A DNA stretch of 64,000 bases from the NCBI RefSeq assembly GCF_003590875.1, contig NZ_QYUN01000002.1, positions 2,728,001-2,792,000 of the forward strand, written 5' to 3'. The stretch's first letter is position 1, and the number at the start of each line of letters is the position of its first letter. Shown here piece after piece: positions 1 through 10,654 of the stretch. Position numbers and translations under genes: made by a program. This DNA is from Noviherbaspirillum cavernae. GTDB taxonomy: Bacteria > Pseudomonadota > Gammaproteobacteria > Burkholderiales > Burkholderiaceae_D. The notes under the pieces were generated by a model. That model was not told the origin of the DNA and searched no databases. It saw nothing but the letters and a program-made list of their open reading frames with translations.

Positions 1-197
1 TGCTTGGTCGTTGCTTCTGCACAATAGGCGTAAAGAAAGTGCTGCCCGAGACGAGCCGCCTCGTCCTGCAATTCAGGGATCCTGAATGCACGAATGGATT
101 GGACCACGTTTGGCGGCACGGTTTTCAGCAAGCTCATGTCTTCCTCGCCTTGTGCAAAAATCATTGCCGGGTCTCTGCGCAGTGGCTCGATTCGCAT
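1..197 (-). CDS. Barstar-like RNase inhibitor, 5' part only
   Basis: The reading frame opens at ATG 197 (alternative ATGs at 164 and 137) and runs off the left edge after about 65 codons. From the third Met it reads MSLLKTVPPNVVQSIRAFRI and later LGQHFLYAYCAEA. I recognise this as the N-terminal part of the barstar family found in Burkholderiales. Barstars bind and block guanyl-specific RNases in the cytoplasm. The frame begins five bases after the stop codon of the RNase gene on the same strand, so the two are almost certainly co-transcribed as enzyme and immunity protein. The inhibitory helix lies outside the window, so family membership rests on the N-terminus and on context. Confidence 0.75.
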   Translation of the reverse strand, partial: MRIEPLRRDPAMIFAQGEEDMSLLKTVPPNVVQSIRAFRIPELQDEAARLGQHFLYAYCAEATTK

Positions 198-201
198 TGG
201 A

Positions 202-576
202 TTACTCTTTGATGCGTTTGAAAGTCGAATAATGGTCGTCGGTGTAATAGTATTCGCCGGAGGTGACGGGGTCGCCGCCAGCGACAATGCGGCGCGCCCC
301 TCGATTGCGCTTTCCCGGCGTCGGGACAGTGTATTCATGATAATAACCCCGCTTTCGCCTGGGCAAAATTCCTTCGTAGTTTCCAAATACCGCGCCGTCC
401 TTGGCATATGGAAAAGGTCCTCCTTGTCGGATGAGTAAAAGCGTTTGCCGCGCCTCCCTGGGCAACTGCGTTACGGCAATCTCATCCGGCGAAACCGGGC
501 CTTTTGCGAAAACCTGAAAACACAGTAACAGCCCCGCAAGAAAAAACAACCAGCTTTTCAGTGACTTAGCTGTCAT
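202..576 (-). CDS. Secreted guanyl-specific ribonuclease (RNase Sa/barnase type)
   Basis: A protein of 124 residues with an N-terminal hydrophobic export signal (about residues 8-24, ending near VFAK). The C-terminal half carries the microbial RNase core: YYHEYTVPTPG, then RGARRIV, then DDHYSTF. By analogy with RNase Sa, Glu81 is the catalytic base, Arg92 and Arg96 bind phosphate, and His115 is the catalytic acid, so all active-site residues are present. The enzyme would cut RNA after guanosine outside the cytoplasm. The downstream barstar-like gene is the expected inhibitor. An export signal plus an inhibitor suggests nutrient scavenging or an antagonistic toxin; the sequence does not decide between them. 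Confidence 0.88.
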   Translation of the reverse strand: MTAKSLKSWLFFLAGLLLCFQVFAKGPVSPDEIAVTQLPREARQTLLLIRQGGPFPYAKDGAVFGNYEGILPRRKRGYYHEYTVPTPGKRNRGARRIVAGGDPVTSGEYYYTDDHYSTFKRIKE

Positions 577-837
577 CTCTATTTTTCTGCCATTATCAAA
601 CGACCAATAATTACCATAATTTACGATACCGTAGCGTAACGTTTTGTTTCATCCGAATCAACTGGTATTGACACTCGAGCACTTTTCATTACGGCACTTT
701 TGTGTTCATTTTAATAATTATCTTTCCGTTATCTGATACACATTGTTTCAATAGTTACCCGTATTTGAAAAATTGCGGGTAGGCATCGGTGCGGCTTGTG
801 AAGTTAAATGGATGCCATGACTTGAAGGACATTCACA

Positions 838-1143
838 ATGAAAAAATCTGCGAAAACCGCCCTGAAATTTGTAGCTGCTACCGCCCTGCTGTCCGGAATT
901 GCGCCGCTTCCGGTGGCATATGCCCAGCCCGACGTCAATTGGTCGGTCAGCATCGGGTCCGGCCAGCCTGCACCGTATATCTACAGTCCGCCGCCCGTTG
1001 TGTATGTGCAACCGCAGCCTGTATATGTCCGGCCTCAACCGGTCTACGTGCACCCCTATTACGGTGAAGAAGTCCGGCACAAAAAATTCAAGCACCACGG
1101 CAAGCATCATGGCAAACATCATCACCACCATGGTGACGACTGA
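838..1143 (+). CDS. Exported His-rich protein with PxPVYV repeats
   Basis: A protein of 101 residues starting MKKSAKTALKF with a clear signal peptide (cleavage near AYA-QP, about residue 29). The mature part has a Pro/Tyr/Val-rich stretch with repeats of the type QPVYVRPQPVYVHP. It ends in a Lys/His-rich tail with spaced HHGKHHGK and a run of five His before GDD. No enzyme family is recognisable. The tail could bind divalent metals such as Ni, Zn or Cu, and the Pro-rich part could lie at the envelope surface; both are inferences from composition. A GGACATTCACA stretch precedes the ATG. The gene stands alone, divergent from the RNase gene. Confidence 0.75.
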   Translation: MKKSAKTALKFVAATALLSGIAPLPVAYAQPDVNWSVSIGSGQPAPYIYSPPPVVYVQPQPVYVRPQPVYVHPYYGEEVRHKKFKHHGKHHGKHHHHHGDD

Positions 1144-1234
1144 ATCCATCAGTCCGCAATGAGTCGCCGGGGAAAACCTGGCAGCGAAGGAAGCCCCTTT
1201 GTCCGAACCGGGTTGCCGGTTCAATCCGTGCCGT

Positions 1235-2437
1235 TCACGATGCCTTCAACTGCAAGGCGGCATGATCGGCCACTCCAAAGAAATCGATCACATCGGCACG
1301 CCGAGCCAGCGCATCCTTTTTCCCCAGACGAATCAACTCGCCGGTGTAGCTCGCTTCAAACAACAAATACGAGGCGAGTGCCGCACCGCGTACTTCGGTC
1401 GCGCCTATGCCTCCCAACAGCATGCGTACCGGGCGCGGCAGGCTGCCCACATGGCGGCTCGCAATATCGTCCAGCCGCTCCGACGGCGCGATGATCAGCA
1501 TTTCGATCGGCCGAAGCGGCGTTCTCACTCGTTGCTCCTTCGTCAACATGGACAAGGTCAGGTTGACCCGCTTCATGCGTTCGATATCGACTGCGAGGCT
1601 GTCAAGGAATATGCTCGACATGGCATGGCCGGCAATCTGCGCCAGCGTCGGATACTGTGCCGACTCGCTGGTGTCGTGCGCCGGTTCGGAAAGCCGGCCC
1701 GCACCGATCACCAGCACCCTGTCCGCCCCCAGATGAATGGCTGGCGCAATCGGCGCCAGCTGGCGCATCGAGCCATCGCCGAAATATTCGCGCCGGCCGT
1801 TGCAGTAGATAGGCGTTGCCGGGAATATCAAGGGAATGGCGGACGAGGCAAGCAGGTGTTCGACCCCGATCTGGCTGCGCAAGGCGATGCGCTGCGACCT
1901 GACCCACGGTTCGATATCGGCTTCGGTTTGAAAAAACGTGATGTGCTGGCCGCCACTGTAGGATGAAGCCGTGACCGCCAGCGCATGCAAGGCACCGGTG
2001 CTCAACGCCGCATCCAGCCGCGGAAAATCAAGCATTCGGTTCAACAGGGTCACCAGCGGCGTGTTGTCCAGCAGCGAGTTCGGCGGATTGGCGTGCCATT
2101 TGCGAAGCAGCCAGCCGAACGACAGCAGCGACAACCATTTGGCGCCGGATCGCAATACGCCAAGCGAGTCAGCGCGATACACCTGTTCCGCGGTGAACTG
2201 CTCCCACACTTGCGCGACCCGCTGCAAGCCGTCGTTGAAACTGTCGGCGTGACAGGCGAGCGCGGTCGCATTGATCGCCCCCGCCGAAGTGCCGCAGATG
2301 ATGTCGTAGGGATTGTGATCCGGCTTCCAGCCGGCTTCGTGCAGGATCGACGAAACACCTTGCAAGACGCCCACCTGGTATGCCGCGCGCGCGCCGCCGC
2401 CTGTCAAAATGAGGCCGGTTTTCATGTGATCGGTCAT
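1235..2437 (-). CDS. Patatin-like phospholipase
   Basis: A cytoplasmic-type protein of 400 residues with the patatin fold signature. The oxyanion motif [11 protein letters not shown] is at residues 13-23, the nucleophile elbow GTSAG has Ser51, and the Asp of the catalytic dyad is in DGSMRQLAP. Members hydrolyse acyl ester bonds of phospholipids or related lipids by a Ser-Asp dyad. There is no signal peptide. The C-terminal 130 residues (after VLVIGAGRL) are a family-typical helical extension. The gene has its own ATG and lies downstream of ggt on the same strand with about 90 bases between, so co-transcription is possible. The lipid substrate cannot be told from sequence. Confidence 0.9.
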   Translation of the reverse strand: MTDHMKTGLILTGGGARAAYQVGVLQGVSSILHEAGWKPDHNPYDIICGTSAGAINATALACHADSFNDGLQRVAQVWEQFTAEQVYRADSLGVLRSGAKWLSLLSFGWLLRKWHANPPNSLLDNTPLVTLLNRMLDFPRLDAALSTGALHALAVTASSYSGGQHITFFQTEADIEPWVRSQRIALRSQIGVEHLLASSAIPLIFPATPIYCNGRREYFGDGSMRQLAPIAPAIHLGADRVLVIGAGRLSEPAHDTSESAQYPTLAQIAGHAMSSIFLDSLAVDIERMKRVNLTLSMLTKEQRVRTPLRPIEMLIIAPSERLDDIASRHVGSLPRPVRMLLGGIGATEVRGAALASYLLFEASYTGELIRLGKKDALARRADVIDFFGVADHAALQLKAS

Positions 2438-2527
2438 GGCAAGAGATTAGCAGCCCGCGTGCCATTTGGGGAGATGCGCTCGACGCCCCCTGTGAAAACA
2501 ATGCGGGAAAGCCCGGCATCGCGAAAC

Positions 2528-4321
2528 TCAATCTCCCCTCACGGCCCCTTCACGACGCGGATCGGCACCGCCAAACCACACTTCCTCGCCATGGACGTTC
2601 ATACGCATGATGCCCTGCAAGCCGGAAGTCTGCTCCATCACCCGCACGTTGTGCCCCCGGGCTTTCAGCTGCTCGATCAGGGTGTCGCTTGCACGGCCCT
2701 GTTCCAGTTCGGTCGGGCCATTGCGGCTGCCGAAATTGGGCAGGCTGATCGCCTGCTGCACGTTCAAGTTCCAGTCCAGCGTGCCGACCAGGACCTTGAC
2801 GACATAGTTGATGATCGCCGAGCCTCCGGGCGATCCGGTGGACATGACCAGCCTCTTCGTGCCTTTTGCAAACACGAGCGTCGGTGCCATCGAGCTTCTC
2901 GGCCGTTTGCCCGGCTGCACGCGATTGGCGACCGGGCCATTGGCATCAGCCGGATCGAATGAAAAATCGGTCAGCTGGTTGTTCAGCAGGAAGCCTCGCA
3001 CCATCTGGCGCGAGCCGAAGGCGTCTTCAATCGAGGTCGTCATCGACAGCGCATTGCCGCTGCCGTCCACTACCGAGACATGCGAGGTCGACGGCAGTTC
3101 GGGCGAGTTGTCGAGGCCCCATGCAACGTTCGCTCCGGGAGGCACGCCGAACGTTGCCGTGCCCATCGATTTGTCTGTAATCAGCGCGGCGCGCTCGGCA
3201 AGATATTTTTTGTCGATCAACGGCTTGACGCTGTTGCCGGGCAGCGGGACGAAATCAGTGTCCGCCACGTAGCGCCCGCGATCCGCATAGGCCAATCGCC
3301 CTGCTTCCGAGAACAGATGAACCGCCTCGGCATTCGGTTCGTCGTTTTTCGGTGCGAGTGGACGGATATCCCTGATCTCCAGCATGCCAAGCATCTGCGC
3401 GATGGCGATGCCGCCGGACGATGGCGGCGGCATGCCGCAGATGGTCCATGCCTTGTAATCGGTGCAGAGCGGCTCGCGCACCCTGGCCTGATAGCCGGCA
3501 ATGTCGGCAGCAGTCAGGCCGCCGGGATTGACGGGATGGTTTCTGACCTTGGCTTCGATGTCGCGTGCGATCCGGCCCTTGTAGAACGCATCCGCGCCGT
3601 CTTGCGAGATTTCGCGCAGCACTTGCGCGAGTTCAGGATTCTTCAGGAGGTAACCGGCGGGCCGAGGGTTGCCATCCTTGTCGTAGAAGTATGCCGCTGC
3701 GACCGGATCCTTTTTCAGATACTGCTCGCTCTTGAGCATGCCGGCAAGCCGCGGACTGACCGTGAAACCCTCTTCGGCAAGCGTGATGGCCGGCGCAAAC
3801 AGGGAAGCCCACGAAAGTTTGCCGTATTGTTTGTGCGCCAGTTCCAGCATGCGCAGCACGCCCGGCGCACCGACCGAACGGCCGCCGACCACGCCGTCGT
3901 AGAAGTTCACCGCCTTGCCTTGCGGCGTGCGAAACAGGTTTTCATCGGCGCTGGCCGGTGCTGTCTCGCGGCCATCAAACGCCTTCACGGTGCTGCCATC
4001 GAAATGCAGCAGGAATGCACCGCCGCCGATGCCGGAGGATTGCGGCTCGACCAATGTCAGCACCATTTGCGTGGCGATCGCGGCATCGACTGCTGAGCCA
4101 CCGGCTTTCAGCATCTGGTAACCGGCGTCGGTAGCGAGCGGATTGGCCGCCGCAACCATGAATGTCTTCGCGGTCCAGCCGGATTTTTCGGAGTAGCCGG
4201 TAGCGATTTCCGGCGCTTGCGGTCGAGATGGCGCAACCTGGTTCTGCTGATTCGGAGCGAACGCACAACCGGCAAGCAAGGCGGCAGCACATGCGCACAG
4301 TATCACTTTGATGCTCGTCAT
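2528..4321 (-). CDS. ggt: Gamma-glutamyltransferase, lipoprotein form
   Basis: I place the start at ATG 4321, because the protein then begins with a lipoprotein signal, MTSIKVILCACAAALLAGC, with the lipobox Cys at residue 19. The 597-residue product has the Ntn-type GGT fold: SSGIGGGAFLL and FDGRETAPASA in the large subunit, then the processing site STSHVSVVDGSG. The Thr there becomes the N-terminal nucleophile of the small subunit after self-cleavage. GGT hydrolyses or transfers the gamma-glutamyl group of glutathione, here probably in the periplasm anchored to a membrane. A terminator-like hairpin upstream separates it from the dehydrogenase gene. Confidence 0.93.
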   Translation of the reverse strand: MTSIKVILCACAAALLAGCAFAPNQQNQVAPSRPQAPEIATGYSEKSGWTAKTFMVAAANPLATDAGYQMLKAGGSAVDAAIATQMVLTLVEPQSSGIGGGAFLLHFDGSTVKAFDGRETAPASADENLFRTPQGKAVNFYDGVVGGRSVGAPGVLRMLELAHKQYGKLSWASLFAPAITLAEEGFTVSPRLAGMLKSEQYLKKDPVAAAYFYDKDGNPRPAGYLLKNPELAQVLREISQDGADAFYKGRIARDIEAKVRNHPVNPGGLTAADIAGYQARVREPLCTDYKAWTICGMPPPSSGGIAIAQMLGMLEIRDIRPLAPKNDEPNAEAVHLFSEAGRLAYADRGRYVADTDFVPLPGNSVKPLIDKKYLAERAALITDKSMGTATFGVPPGANVAWGLDNSPELPSTSHVSVVDGSGNALSMTTSIEDAFGSRQMVRGFLLNNQLTDFSFDPADANGPVANRVQPGKRPRSSMAPTLVFAKGTKRLVMSTGSPGGSAIINYVVKVLVGTLDWNLNVQQAISLPNFGSRNGPTELEQGRASDTLIEQLKARGHNVRVMEQTSGLQGIMRMNVHGEEVWFGGADPRREGAVRGD

Positions 4322-4338
4322 GCTTGGCTCCCAAAGAA

Positions 4339-4361
4339 AAGGCAAGCACGAGGCTTGCCTT
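4339..4361 (-). terminator. Rho-independent terminator behind the SDR gene
   Basis: AAGGCAAGC at 4339-4347 pairs perfectly with GCTTGCCTT at 4353-4361 around a five-base loop. Read on the minus strand the stem is followed by TTTTCTTTGG. It lies between the stop of the dehydrogenase (4412) and the start of ggt (4321), so it should end the dehydrogenase transcript. Confidence 0.75.
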
Positions 4362-4411
4362 GATTCAAGTGTGCGACCGAATCCCGTCGTCACCCGGCAT
4401 TACAGCGCACA

Positions 4412-5170
4412 TCACTTCGGCTGCATGCGGATTGCGCCATCGAGGCGAATGGTTTCGCCATTGAGCATCACGTTTTCGATGATGCTCTTGGCGAGGTTTG
4501 CATACTCCGTCGGCTTGCCCAGACGCGGGGGAAACGGCACGCTGCGTCCCAGCGCATCCTGCACATCCTGCGGCATGCCGAGCAGCATCGGCGTTTCGAA
4601 GAGACCCGGGGCGATGGTCATGACACGAATGCCGTTGCGCGACAGGTCACGCGCCATCGGCAGTGTGAGTCCGACCACGGCGGCTTTCGAGGCGCCGTAC
4701 GCGGCCTGTCCGATCTGGCCATCGTAGGCCGCGACCGATGCCGTGTTGATGATCACACCGCGTTCGCCGTGTTCGTTCGCGTCGGTTTTTGCCATGGCAT
4801 CCGCCGCCAGACGCGCCATGTTGAACGTACCGACGAGGTTGATGTTGACCACGCGCTGGAACACATCGAGCGGATGCGGCCCATCCTTGCCGACGGTTTT
4901 CACGGCCGGCGCGACGCCGGCGCAGTTGACCAGTCCGCGCAACGTGCCCATTGCGGTGGCCGCATCCACCACCGCCTTGGCATCCGCCTCGGAGGTCACG
5001 TCGCATTTGACGAAGCGGCCTTTCAGCTGGTTGGCGAGGTTTTCGCCGGCCTCGACCTGAACATCGGCCAGCACAACCTTGCCGCCGTTATCCACGATCA
5101 TTTGCGCAGTCGCAGCACCCAGACCTGAAGCGCCGCCAGTGATGATGAATACATTGCCTGCGATTTGCAT
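4412..5170 (-). CDS. Short-chain dehydrogenase, 3-hydroxyacyl-CoA dehydrogenase type
   Basis: A protein of 252 residues with the classical SDR layout: NAD(H)-binding TGGASGLG near the N-terminus, NCAGVAP, the catalytic Ser in [10 protein letters not shown], and catalytic YGASK. The sequence resembles HSD17B10-type type-2 3-hydroxyacyl-CoA dehydrogenases (ending [10 protein letters not shown]...[12 protein letters not shown]). That group oxidises 3-hydroxyacyl-CoA in fatty-acid or branched-chain amino-acid breakdown. A perfect 16-base palindrome lies 43-58 bases upstream of the start, which fits control by a catabolic regulator. The exact substrate is uncertain; the family assignment is firm. 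Confidence 0.88.
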   Translation of the reverse strand: MQIAGNVFIITGGASGLGAATAQMIVDNGGKVVLADVQVEAGENLANQLKGRFVKCDVTSEADAKAVVDAATAMGTLRGLVNCAGVAPAVKTVGKDGPHPLDVFQRVVNINLVGTFNMARLAADAMAKTDANEHGERGVIINTASVAAYDGQIGQAAYGASKAAVVGLTLPMARDLSRNGIRVMTIAPGLFETPMLLGMPQDVQDALGRSVPFPPRLGKPTEYANLAKSIIENVMLNGETIRLDGAIRMQPK

Positions 5171-5210
5171 CTGTCCCTCTCTTGTGAATTGGAATGTCGA
5201 TTACGTTTTC

Positions 5211-5230
5211 TTACGTTAACGTTAACGTCA
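5211..5230. promoter_or_regulatory. Palindromic operator upstream of the SDR gene
   Basis: ACGTTAACGTTAACGT at 5213-5228 is a perfect 16-base palindrome, flanked by TT and CA. It sits about 45 bases before the dehydrogenase start, where a repressor or MerR-type activator would bind. ACGT half-sites of this kind resemble published sites of LiuR-type MerR regulators of acyl-CoA catabolism; that link is from memory and is an inference. Confidence 0.55.
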
Positions 5231-5271
5231 GATTTGACGAATCATTGTAGCGAACTTTGGCATGAAAAAGA

Positions 5272-5293
5272 AAAGGCAGACGAGGCTGCCTTT
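5272..5293 (-). terminator. Rho-independent terminator of hppA
   Basis: AAAGGCAG at 5272-5279 pairs with CTGCCTTT at 5286-5293. On the minus strand the stem is followed by TTTTCTTTTTC. It begins 21 bases after the hppA stop codon. Confidence 0.78.
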
Positions 5294-5313
5294 CACTCGA
5301 CAGCCTGGCGCCG

Positions 5314-7452
5314 CTACGGCTTCGGTGCCGTGATTCCCGTCGGCGCTGCGGAATTGTCCGCCGCCGGCGCAGTGACTGCCGCCGGTGTCGTCGCGGCGTG
5401 TCCGGAGGTTGCCTGTGTGCCAGTGGCCGGCAGCAAGGGCACGATCAGCAAGGCCACGATATTGATGATCTTGATCAAGGGATTGACCGCAGGGCCGGCA
5501 GTGTCCTTGTAGGGATCACCCACCGTATCGCCGGTCACGGCCGCCTTGTGTGCATCGGAGCCCTTGCCGCCGTGATGGCCGTCCTCGATGTATTTCTTTG
5601 CGTTGTCCCAGGCGCCGCCGCCGGTGGTCATCGAGATCGCAACGAACAGGCCGGTCACGATTGTGCCCATCAGCAAGCCGCCCAGCGCGGCCGGGCCCAG
5701 GATCAACCCGACCAGAATCGGGACGACCACCGGCAACAGCGAGGGGATGATCATTTCCCTGATCGCGGAGGCGGTCAGCATGTCGACCGCCTTGTCGTAT
5801 TCCGGCTTGCCGCTGCCATCCATGATGCCCTTGATGTCGCGGAACTGACGGCGCACCTCGATCACCACCGCGCCGGCTGCGCGCCCTACCGCTTCCATCG
5901 CCATCGCACCGAACAGATATGGAATCAGACCGCCGATGAAGAGGCCAACGATCACCATCGGATTCGAGAGATCGAACGAGGTGCTTCTGCCGACCGCATC
6001 CAGTGCATGGGTGTAGTCGGCGAACAGCACCAGAGCGGCCAGGCCGGCGGAACCGATCGCATAGCCTTTCGTCACCGCCTTGGTGGTATTGCCGACGGCA
6101 TCGAGCGGATCGGTGATCGCCCGCACGGAATCGGGCATGTTCGACATCTCCGCGATGCCGCCTGCGTTATCCGTGATCGGGCCATAGGCATCGAGGGCGA
6201 CGATGATGCCAGCCATCGACAGCATCGCGGTGGCGGCGATCGCGATGCCATACAAGCCGCCGAGCCAGTAGGAAACCAGTATCGCAACGCATACAGCCAG
6301 CACCGGATAGGCGGTGGATTTCATCGATACACCGAGGCCGGCGATGATATTGGTCCCGTGGCCCGTGGTGGAAGCTTCTGCAATGTGCCGGACCGGCTTG
6401 AAATCGGTGCCGGTGTAATACTCGGTGATGTACACCATCAATCCGGTCAACACGATGCCGACCACGGCGGAACCCATCATCGGCATGCGCATCGCTTCGG
6501 GCAGGACTTTCCACGTGACGACGGCAAACCCGATCAGCGACAAGCCGGCTGCCCACCACAATCCGGTGTAGAGCGCCGACATGATCTTCCTGCCCGGCTT
6601 GGCCTTGACCATCAGGCAGCCGACAATGGAGGCGAGAATCGACACACCGCCCAGCAACAGCGGATAGAGAATTGCCTCCGCCTCCGCGCCCTTCACCATC
6701 AAGGCGCCGAGCAGCATGGTCGCGATCAGCGTGACGACGTAGGTTTCGAACAGGTCCGCCGCCATCCCGGCGCAGTCGCCGACGTTGTCGCCCACGTTGT
6801 CGGCGATCACCGCCGGATTGCGCGGATCGTCTTCCGGAATGCCCGCCTCGACCTTGCCGACCAGATCGGCACCGACGTCGGCCCCCTTGGTGAAAATGCC
6901 GCCGCCCAGACGTGCGAAGATGGAGATCAGCGAGGCGCCGAAACCGAGGCCGATCAGCGGCTTGATCACGTCATGCGCGGACACCGCACTACCGGCGCGG
7001 GAAGTCAGCACCCAGTAGAACAGCGTCACCCCCAGCAAGCCCAGGCCGACCACCAGCATGCCGGTGATCGCGCCGCCCTTGAACGCGACATTGAGCGCAT
7101 CGTTCATGCCGCGGGTTGCGGCCTGCGCCGTGCGCACGTTGGCACGCACCGACACGTTCATGCCGATGAAGCCACAGGCGCCGGACAGCACTGCGCCCAC
7201 CAGGAAACCCAGCGCCGTGTTGAGCCCCAATCCGGGGAGAATCGCGATGATGATGAAAAGCACGACGCCGACGATAGCGATGGTGCGGTATTGCCTTGCC
7301 AGATATGCCGCTGCCCCCTGCTGAATGGCGGCAGCGATTTCCTGCATCCGGCTGTTGCCGGCATCCTGTTTCAGTATCCAGCTGCGGGACACCAGTCCGT
7401 AGAGCACCGCAATAATGCCGCACGCCACGGCAAACCATAGGCCTGTTGCCAT
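5314..7452 (-). CDS. hppA: Membrane proton-pumping pyrophosphatase
   Basis: A 712-residue, multi-spanning membrane protein of normal family length. It carries [11 protein letters not shown], the acidic cluster [19 protein letters not shown] that binds Mg-pyrophosphate, and [16 protein letters not shown] near the C-terminus. It hydrolyses pyrophosphate and uses the energy to move protons across the inner membrane. The motif [16 protein letters not shown] has Lys where K+-dependent enzymes have Ala, which marks the K+-independent H+-pumping class by the established rule. An extra C-terminal tail of about 30 residues is rich in Ala, Thr and Pro. It is monocistronic, with its own terminator. Confidence 0.95.
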   Translation of the reverse strand: MATGLWFAVACGIIAVLYGLVSRSWILKQDAGNSRMQEIAAAIQQGAAAYLARQYRTIAIVGVVLFIIIAILPGLGLNTALGFLVGAVLSGACGFIGMNVSVRANVRTAQAATRGMNDALNVAFKGGAITGMLVVGLGLLGVTLFYWVLTSRAGSAVSAHDVIKPLIGLGFGASLISIFARLGGGIFTKGADVGADLVGKVEAGIPEDDPRNPAVIADNVGDNVGDCAGMAADLFETYVVTLIATMLLGALMVKGAEAEAILYPLLLGGVSILASIVGCLMVKAKPGRKIMSALYTGLWWAAGLSLIGFAVVTWKVLPEAMRMPMMGSAVVGIVLTGLMVYITEYYTGTDFKPVRHIAEASTTGHGTNIIAGLGVSMKSTAYPVLAVCVAILVSYWLGGLYGIAIAATAMLSMAGIIVALDAYGPITDNAGGIAEMSNMPDSVRAITDPLDAVGNTTKAVTKGYAIGSAGLAALVLFADYTHALDAVGRSTSFDLSNPMVIVGLFIGGLIPYLFGAMAMEAVGRAAGAVVIEVRRQFRDIKGIMDGSGKPEYDKAVDMLTASAIREMIIPSLLPVVVPILVGLILGPAALGGLLMGTIVTGLFVAISMTTGGGAWDNAKKYIEDGHHGGKGSDAHKAAVTGDTVGDPYKDTAGPAVNPLIKIINIVALLIVPLLPATGTQATSGHAATTPAAVTAPAADNSAAPTGITAPKP

Positions 7453-7675
7453 ATCGACTCCTCCATGTTGTTCACGACAAGGTTAAAAACAATCGAAACG
7501 TGACGGAAGACGGCGACGGCGGGTGCAACGCTAAAGATCGTGTTCTGCTGTCATCGTCTTGCGATTACTGCGTACTGCGAAACTTGTGCGCCTGCTCAGG
7601 TTATTGTTTTTATCGGGTGGATTCTGGTGTTGTGCTGCGAAACGACGGATTTCTTCATTACTGTCGCGGAAAACA

Positions 7676-7702
7676 AAAAAGCGGACATGAAGTCCGCTTT
7701 TT
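7676..7702 (-). terminator. Rho-independent terminator of adk
   Basis: AAAAAGCGGAC at 7676-7686 pairs perfectly with GTCCGCTTTTT at 7692-7702 around ATGAA. It begins immediately after the adk stop codon on the minus strand. The A and T tracts on both sides would let it work in either direction. Confidence 0.85.
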
Positions 7703-7703
7703 C

Positions 7704-8369
<666 letters not shown>

Positions 8370-8503
8370 CTAATTGAGTTTTAAATTCTGATATCGCATC
8401 CGGACGGCCCCACGTCTCCTCCGCGGCGACTTTACCGGAAATAACTTTGCACGAAACTTACCACAGAATCCCATCCAAACGATGGCTTGACCTTGATTTT
8501 CGC

Positions 8504-9259
8504 TCAGTGATGAATGAAATGCCGCCGCGCGCGCGCCAGGTCTTCCGGCGTGTCGACACCTGCGGCCGGAGCATCCTGCGTGACATGAACGGCAATCGGA
8601 AAACCATGCCAAAGCACCCGCAATTGCTCCAATGCCTCGACCTGTTCCAGCGGCGACAATGCAAGCGTGGGATAAGTCTGCAGAAAAGCATTGCTGTAGG
8701 CGTAAAGGCCGATATGCCGCAATGCGGTATAGCCTGCGGGCACCGCCGCCGTCGATCCACCAAAGCCGTCGCGATTCCACGGAATGGTGGCGCGTGAAAA
8801 GTAGAGCGCCCTGCCCGCCTTGTCCAGAATCACCTTCACTACATTCGGATTGAAGATTTCCGCGGCCTCATGAATCGGATGCGCGGCGGTCGCCATCGGT
8901 ACCCCATTCTTGACCAGGCTTGCCGTCGAGGCGATCAGGGCCGGATCGATCAGCGGCTCATCGCCCTGCACATTGACCACCACGCTGTCCGCTGCGAGTC
9001 CCATGGAAGAAGCGACCTCGGCGATGCGGTCGGTACCCGACGGATGATCGCTGCGCGTCATGCGCACTTGCACGCCATGCTGCTCGCATGCGGCAACGAT
9101 ACCCGCGTGATCAGTGGCAACGACGACTTCCGACGCTCCCGACAAGGCCGCCCGTTCCGCAACCCGCACGACCATGGGTTTGCCGCCCAGATCGGCAAGC
9201 GGCTTGTTGGGCAGGCGTGTCGAAGCCAGACGGGCAGGAATGATGACGATAAAGGACAT
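8504..9259 (-). CDS. kdsB: 3-deoxy-manno-octulosonate cytidylyltransferase (CMP-KDO synthetase)
   Basis: I chose ATG 9259 because the conserved N-terminus [20 protein letters not shown] starts there; an in-frame ATG 45 bases upstream adds a non-conserved leader. The 251-residue product has the nucleotidyltransferase signature [14 protein letters not shown], then [13 protein letters not shown] and [12 protein letters not shown]. It activates KDO as CMP-KDO for the lipid A-core junction of lipopolysaccharide in the cytoplasm. It lies downstream of lpxK, another lipid A gene, in the same transcription unit. Confidence 0.96.
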   Translation of the reverse strand: MSFIVIIPARLASTRLPNKPLADLGGKPMVVRVAERAALSGASEVVVATDHAGIVAACEQHGVQVRMTRSDHPSGTDRIAEVASSMGLAADSVVVNVQGDEPLIDPALIASTASLVKNGVPMATAAHPIHEAAEIFNPNVVKVILDKAGRALYFSRATIPWNRDGFGGSTAAVPAGYTALRHIGLYAYSNAFLQTYPTLALSPLEQVEALEQLRVLWHGFPIAVHVTQDAPAAGVDTPEDLARARRHFIHH

Positions 9260-9339
9260 CGGAGCGGATGAATCGGGGTTGTTCGGCGAGCCGTGCATGA
9301 ACACGGCCCGGGTCGGGCAGGCAGCGGAGTTGGAGTGTG

Positions 9340-9531
9340 CTAGCGGAGGGGTACTGTCTCGGGCGCTGCATTCAGGTCACGCGCTTCGTCCGCCCACATG
9401 ATCGGAATGCCGTCGCGAATCGGATAGGCAAGCTTGTCCGCATTGCAGATCAACTCCTGCGCAGTCTTATCGAATTTGAGCGGGCCCTTGCAGATCGGGC
9501 AAACCAGGATATCAAGCAGTCGGCTATCCAC
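9340..9531 (-). CDS. Trm112 family small protein
   Basis: A 63-residue protein starting at a GTG (9531) that overlaps the end of lpxK (GTGGATAG, where TAG is the lpxK stop). It reads [18 protein letters not shown] and then [20 protein letters not shown], the standard form of the Trm112/YcaR family. Only one CxxC pair is present, as in many proteobacterial members. The start overlap implies translational coupling to lpxK. The family partners methyltransferases in eukaryotes; the role of the lpxK-kdsB-linked bacterial member is not established. Confidence 0.9.
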   Translation of the reverse strand: MDSRLLDILVCPICKGPLKFDKTAQELICNADKLAYPIRDGIPIMWADEARDLNAAPETVPLR

Positions 9532-10594
9532 GACATTTCTCCACAATTTGTTCGGCGAACGCGGCATCGATCCGGGCAGCCACCGGAACCACCCAGAGCC
9601 GCTCATCGTTCTTCAACGCGCCATGATGGATGCATTTTACTGCATCCTTCTCCGTAATCAGGATCATATCGGCCGAACTTTCCGCAAAAGGATTGACGTC
9701 AAAATCGTAATGGTCCGCAAGCGGCATTTCCTCGAATATGACCCCGGCATTGCGCAACATGGCAAAGAAGCGCGCGGGATTGCCGATGCCGGCCGCGGCG
9801 ACAATGCGAGCCGGTCGCCCATCACCGCGCAATGTCGGCAGGGAATGGAGCGCAACCCGCTGCGATCTGTCCACCAGCCGTTCCGCGACGTCGCCGACCA
9901 GACGCATGAAAATGGTGGAATGCGGAATATCGTGCGGACGATGCGCGCCGTTGACAACCGTAAAGTCACGCGGCCGCGATGCCGGTTCGCGCAAGGGCCC
10001 CGCCGGCAACAGCCAGCCGTTGCCATTGCCGCGCGCATCGCACAAGACGATTTCCACATCCCGCGCCAGAGCGTAGTGCTGCAGGCCATCATCGGACACA
10101 ATCAGATTGACTTCCGGATGCGCCGCGAGCAAGGCTGTTGCCGCCGCCACACGATTGCGTCCGACCATCACCGGACATTGGGCGCGCGTCGCGATCAGCA
10201 CCGGCTCGTCCCCGACCTGTTGCGGCAAGGAGCCGGCCGACACCGGCTGCGGCACATCATTGTGCGCGCCGTAACCGCGCGAGATCACGCCCGGGACATA
10301 GCCCGCCCGACGCAAGGCGTCGACCAGCCAGATGGTCAATGGCGTCTTGCCGGTACCGCCGAGGAAGATGTTGCCAACGACAATCACCGGAACAGGAAGT
10401 CGGGTGGATTTCAGCACGCTGACTGCATAGAGTCTGCGCCGCAGCGCAACGACGCCATGGAACAACAGAGATACAGGCCACAGGGTGCACGCGAGCAAGC
10501 CACGCCGCATCCACGCACGGGTCAGGATCGATTCAAGTGATGGGCGTTGGAGGGTCAAGCGAGCGGTTCCGTGGATGAATGGCCGCGTTGCCAC
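9524..10594 (-). CDS. lpxK: Tetraacyldisaccharide 4'-kinase (lipid A 4'-kinase)
   Basis: A protein of up to 356 residues. Conserved parts are [11 protein letters not shown], the Walker-A-like [15 protein letters not shown] near residue 75, and SRGYGAHN. LpxK phosphorylates the 4' position of the lipid A disaccharide at the inner membrane; a hydrophobic N-terminal segment ([15 protein letters not shown]) is the usual anchor. The first start is a GTG and homology begins some 22 codons later, so the true start may be slightly downstream. The gene sits between exbD and the Trm112 gene, the usual neighbourhood in Burkholderiales. Confidence 0.95.
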   Translation of the reverse strand: MATRPFIHGTARLTLQRPSLESILTRAWMRRGLLACTLWPVSLLFHGVVALRRRLYAVSVLKSTRLPVPVIVVGNIFLGGTGKTPLTIWLVDALRRAGYVPGVISRGYGAHNDVPQPVSAGSLPQQVGDEPVLIATRAQCPVMVGRNRVAAATALLAAHPEVNLIVSDDGLQHYALARDVEIVLCDARGNGNGWLLPAGPLREPASRPRDFTVVNGAHRPHDIPHSTIFMRLVGDVAERLVDRSQRVALHSLPTLRGDGRPARIVAAAGIGNPARFFAMLRNAGVIFEEMPLADHYDFDVNPFAESSADMILITEKDAVKCIHHGALKNDERLWVVPVAARIDAAFAEQIVEKCRG

Positions 10595-10654
10595 CGATCA
10601 TGGGCGGCTGCGGCGTTTCCGGCAAACGAGCCGAGGCCGCTCACTGCCGGTCTG

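Noticed and set aside
1205..1222. A seven-pair hairpin (GAACCGG/CCGGTTC) downstream of the patatin gene
   Set aside because: No T tract on either strand, so I do not call it a terminator.
5398..7440. A 680-codon open frame antisense to hppA
   Set aside because: It mirrors a real, fully conserved gene, is rich in Arg, His, Gln and Asp from reversed GC-rich codons, and has no homology.
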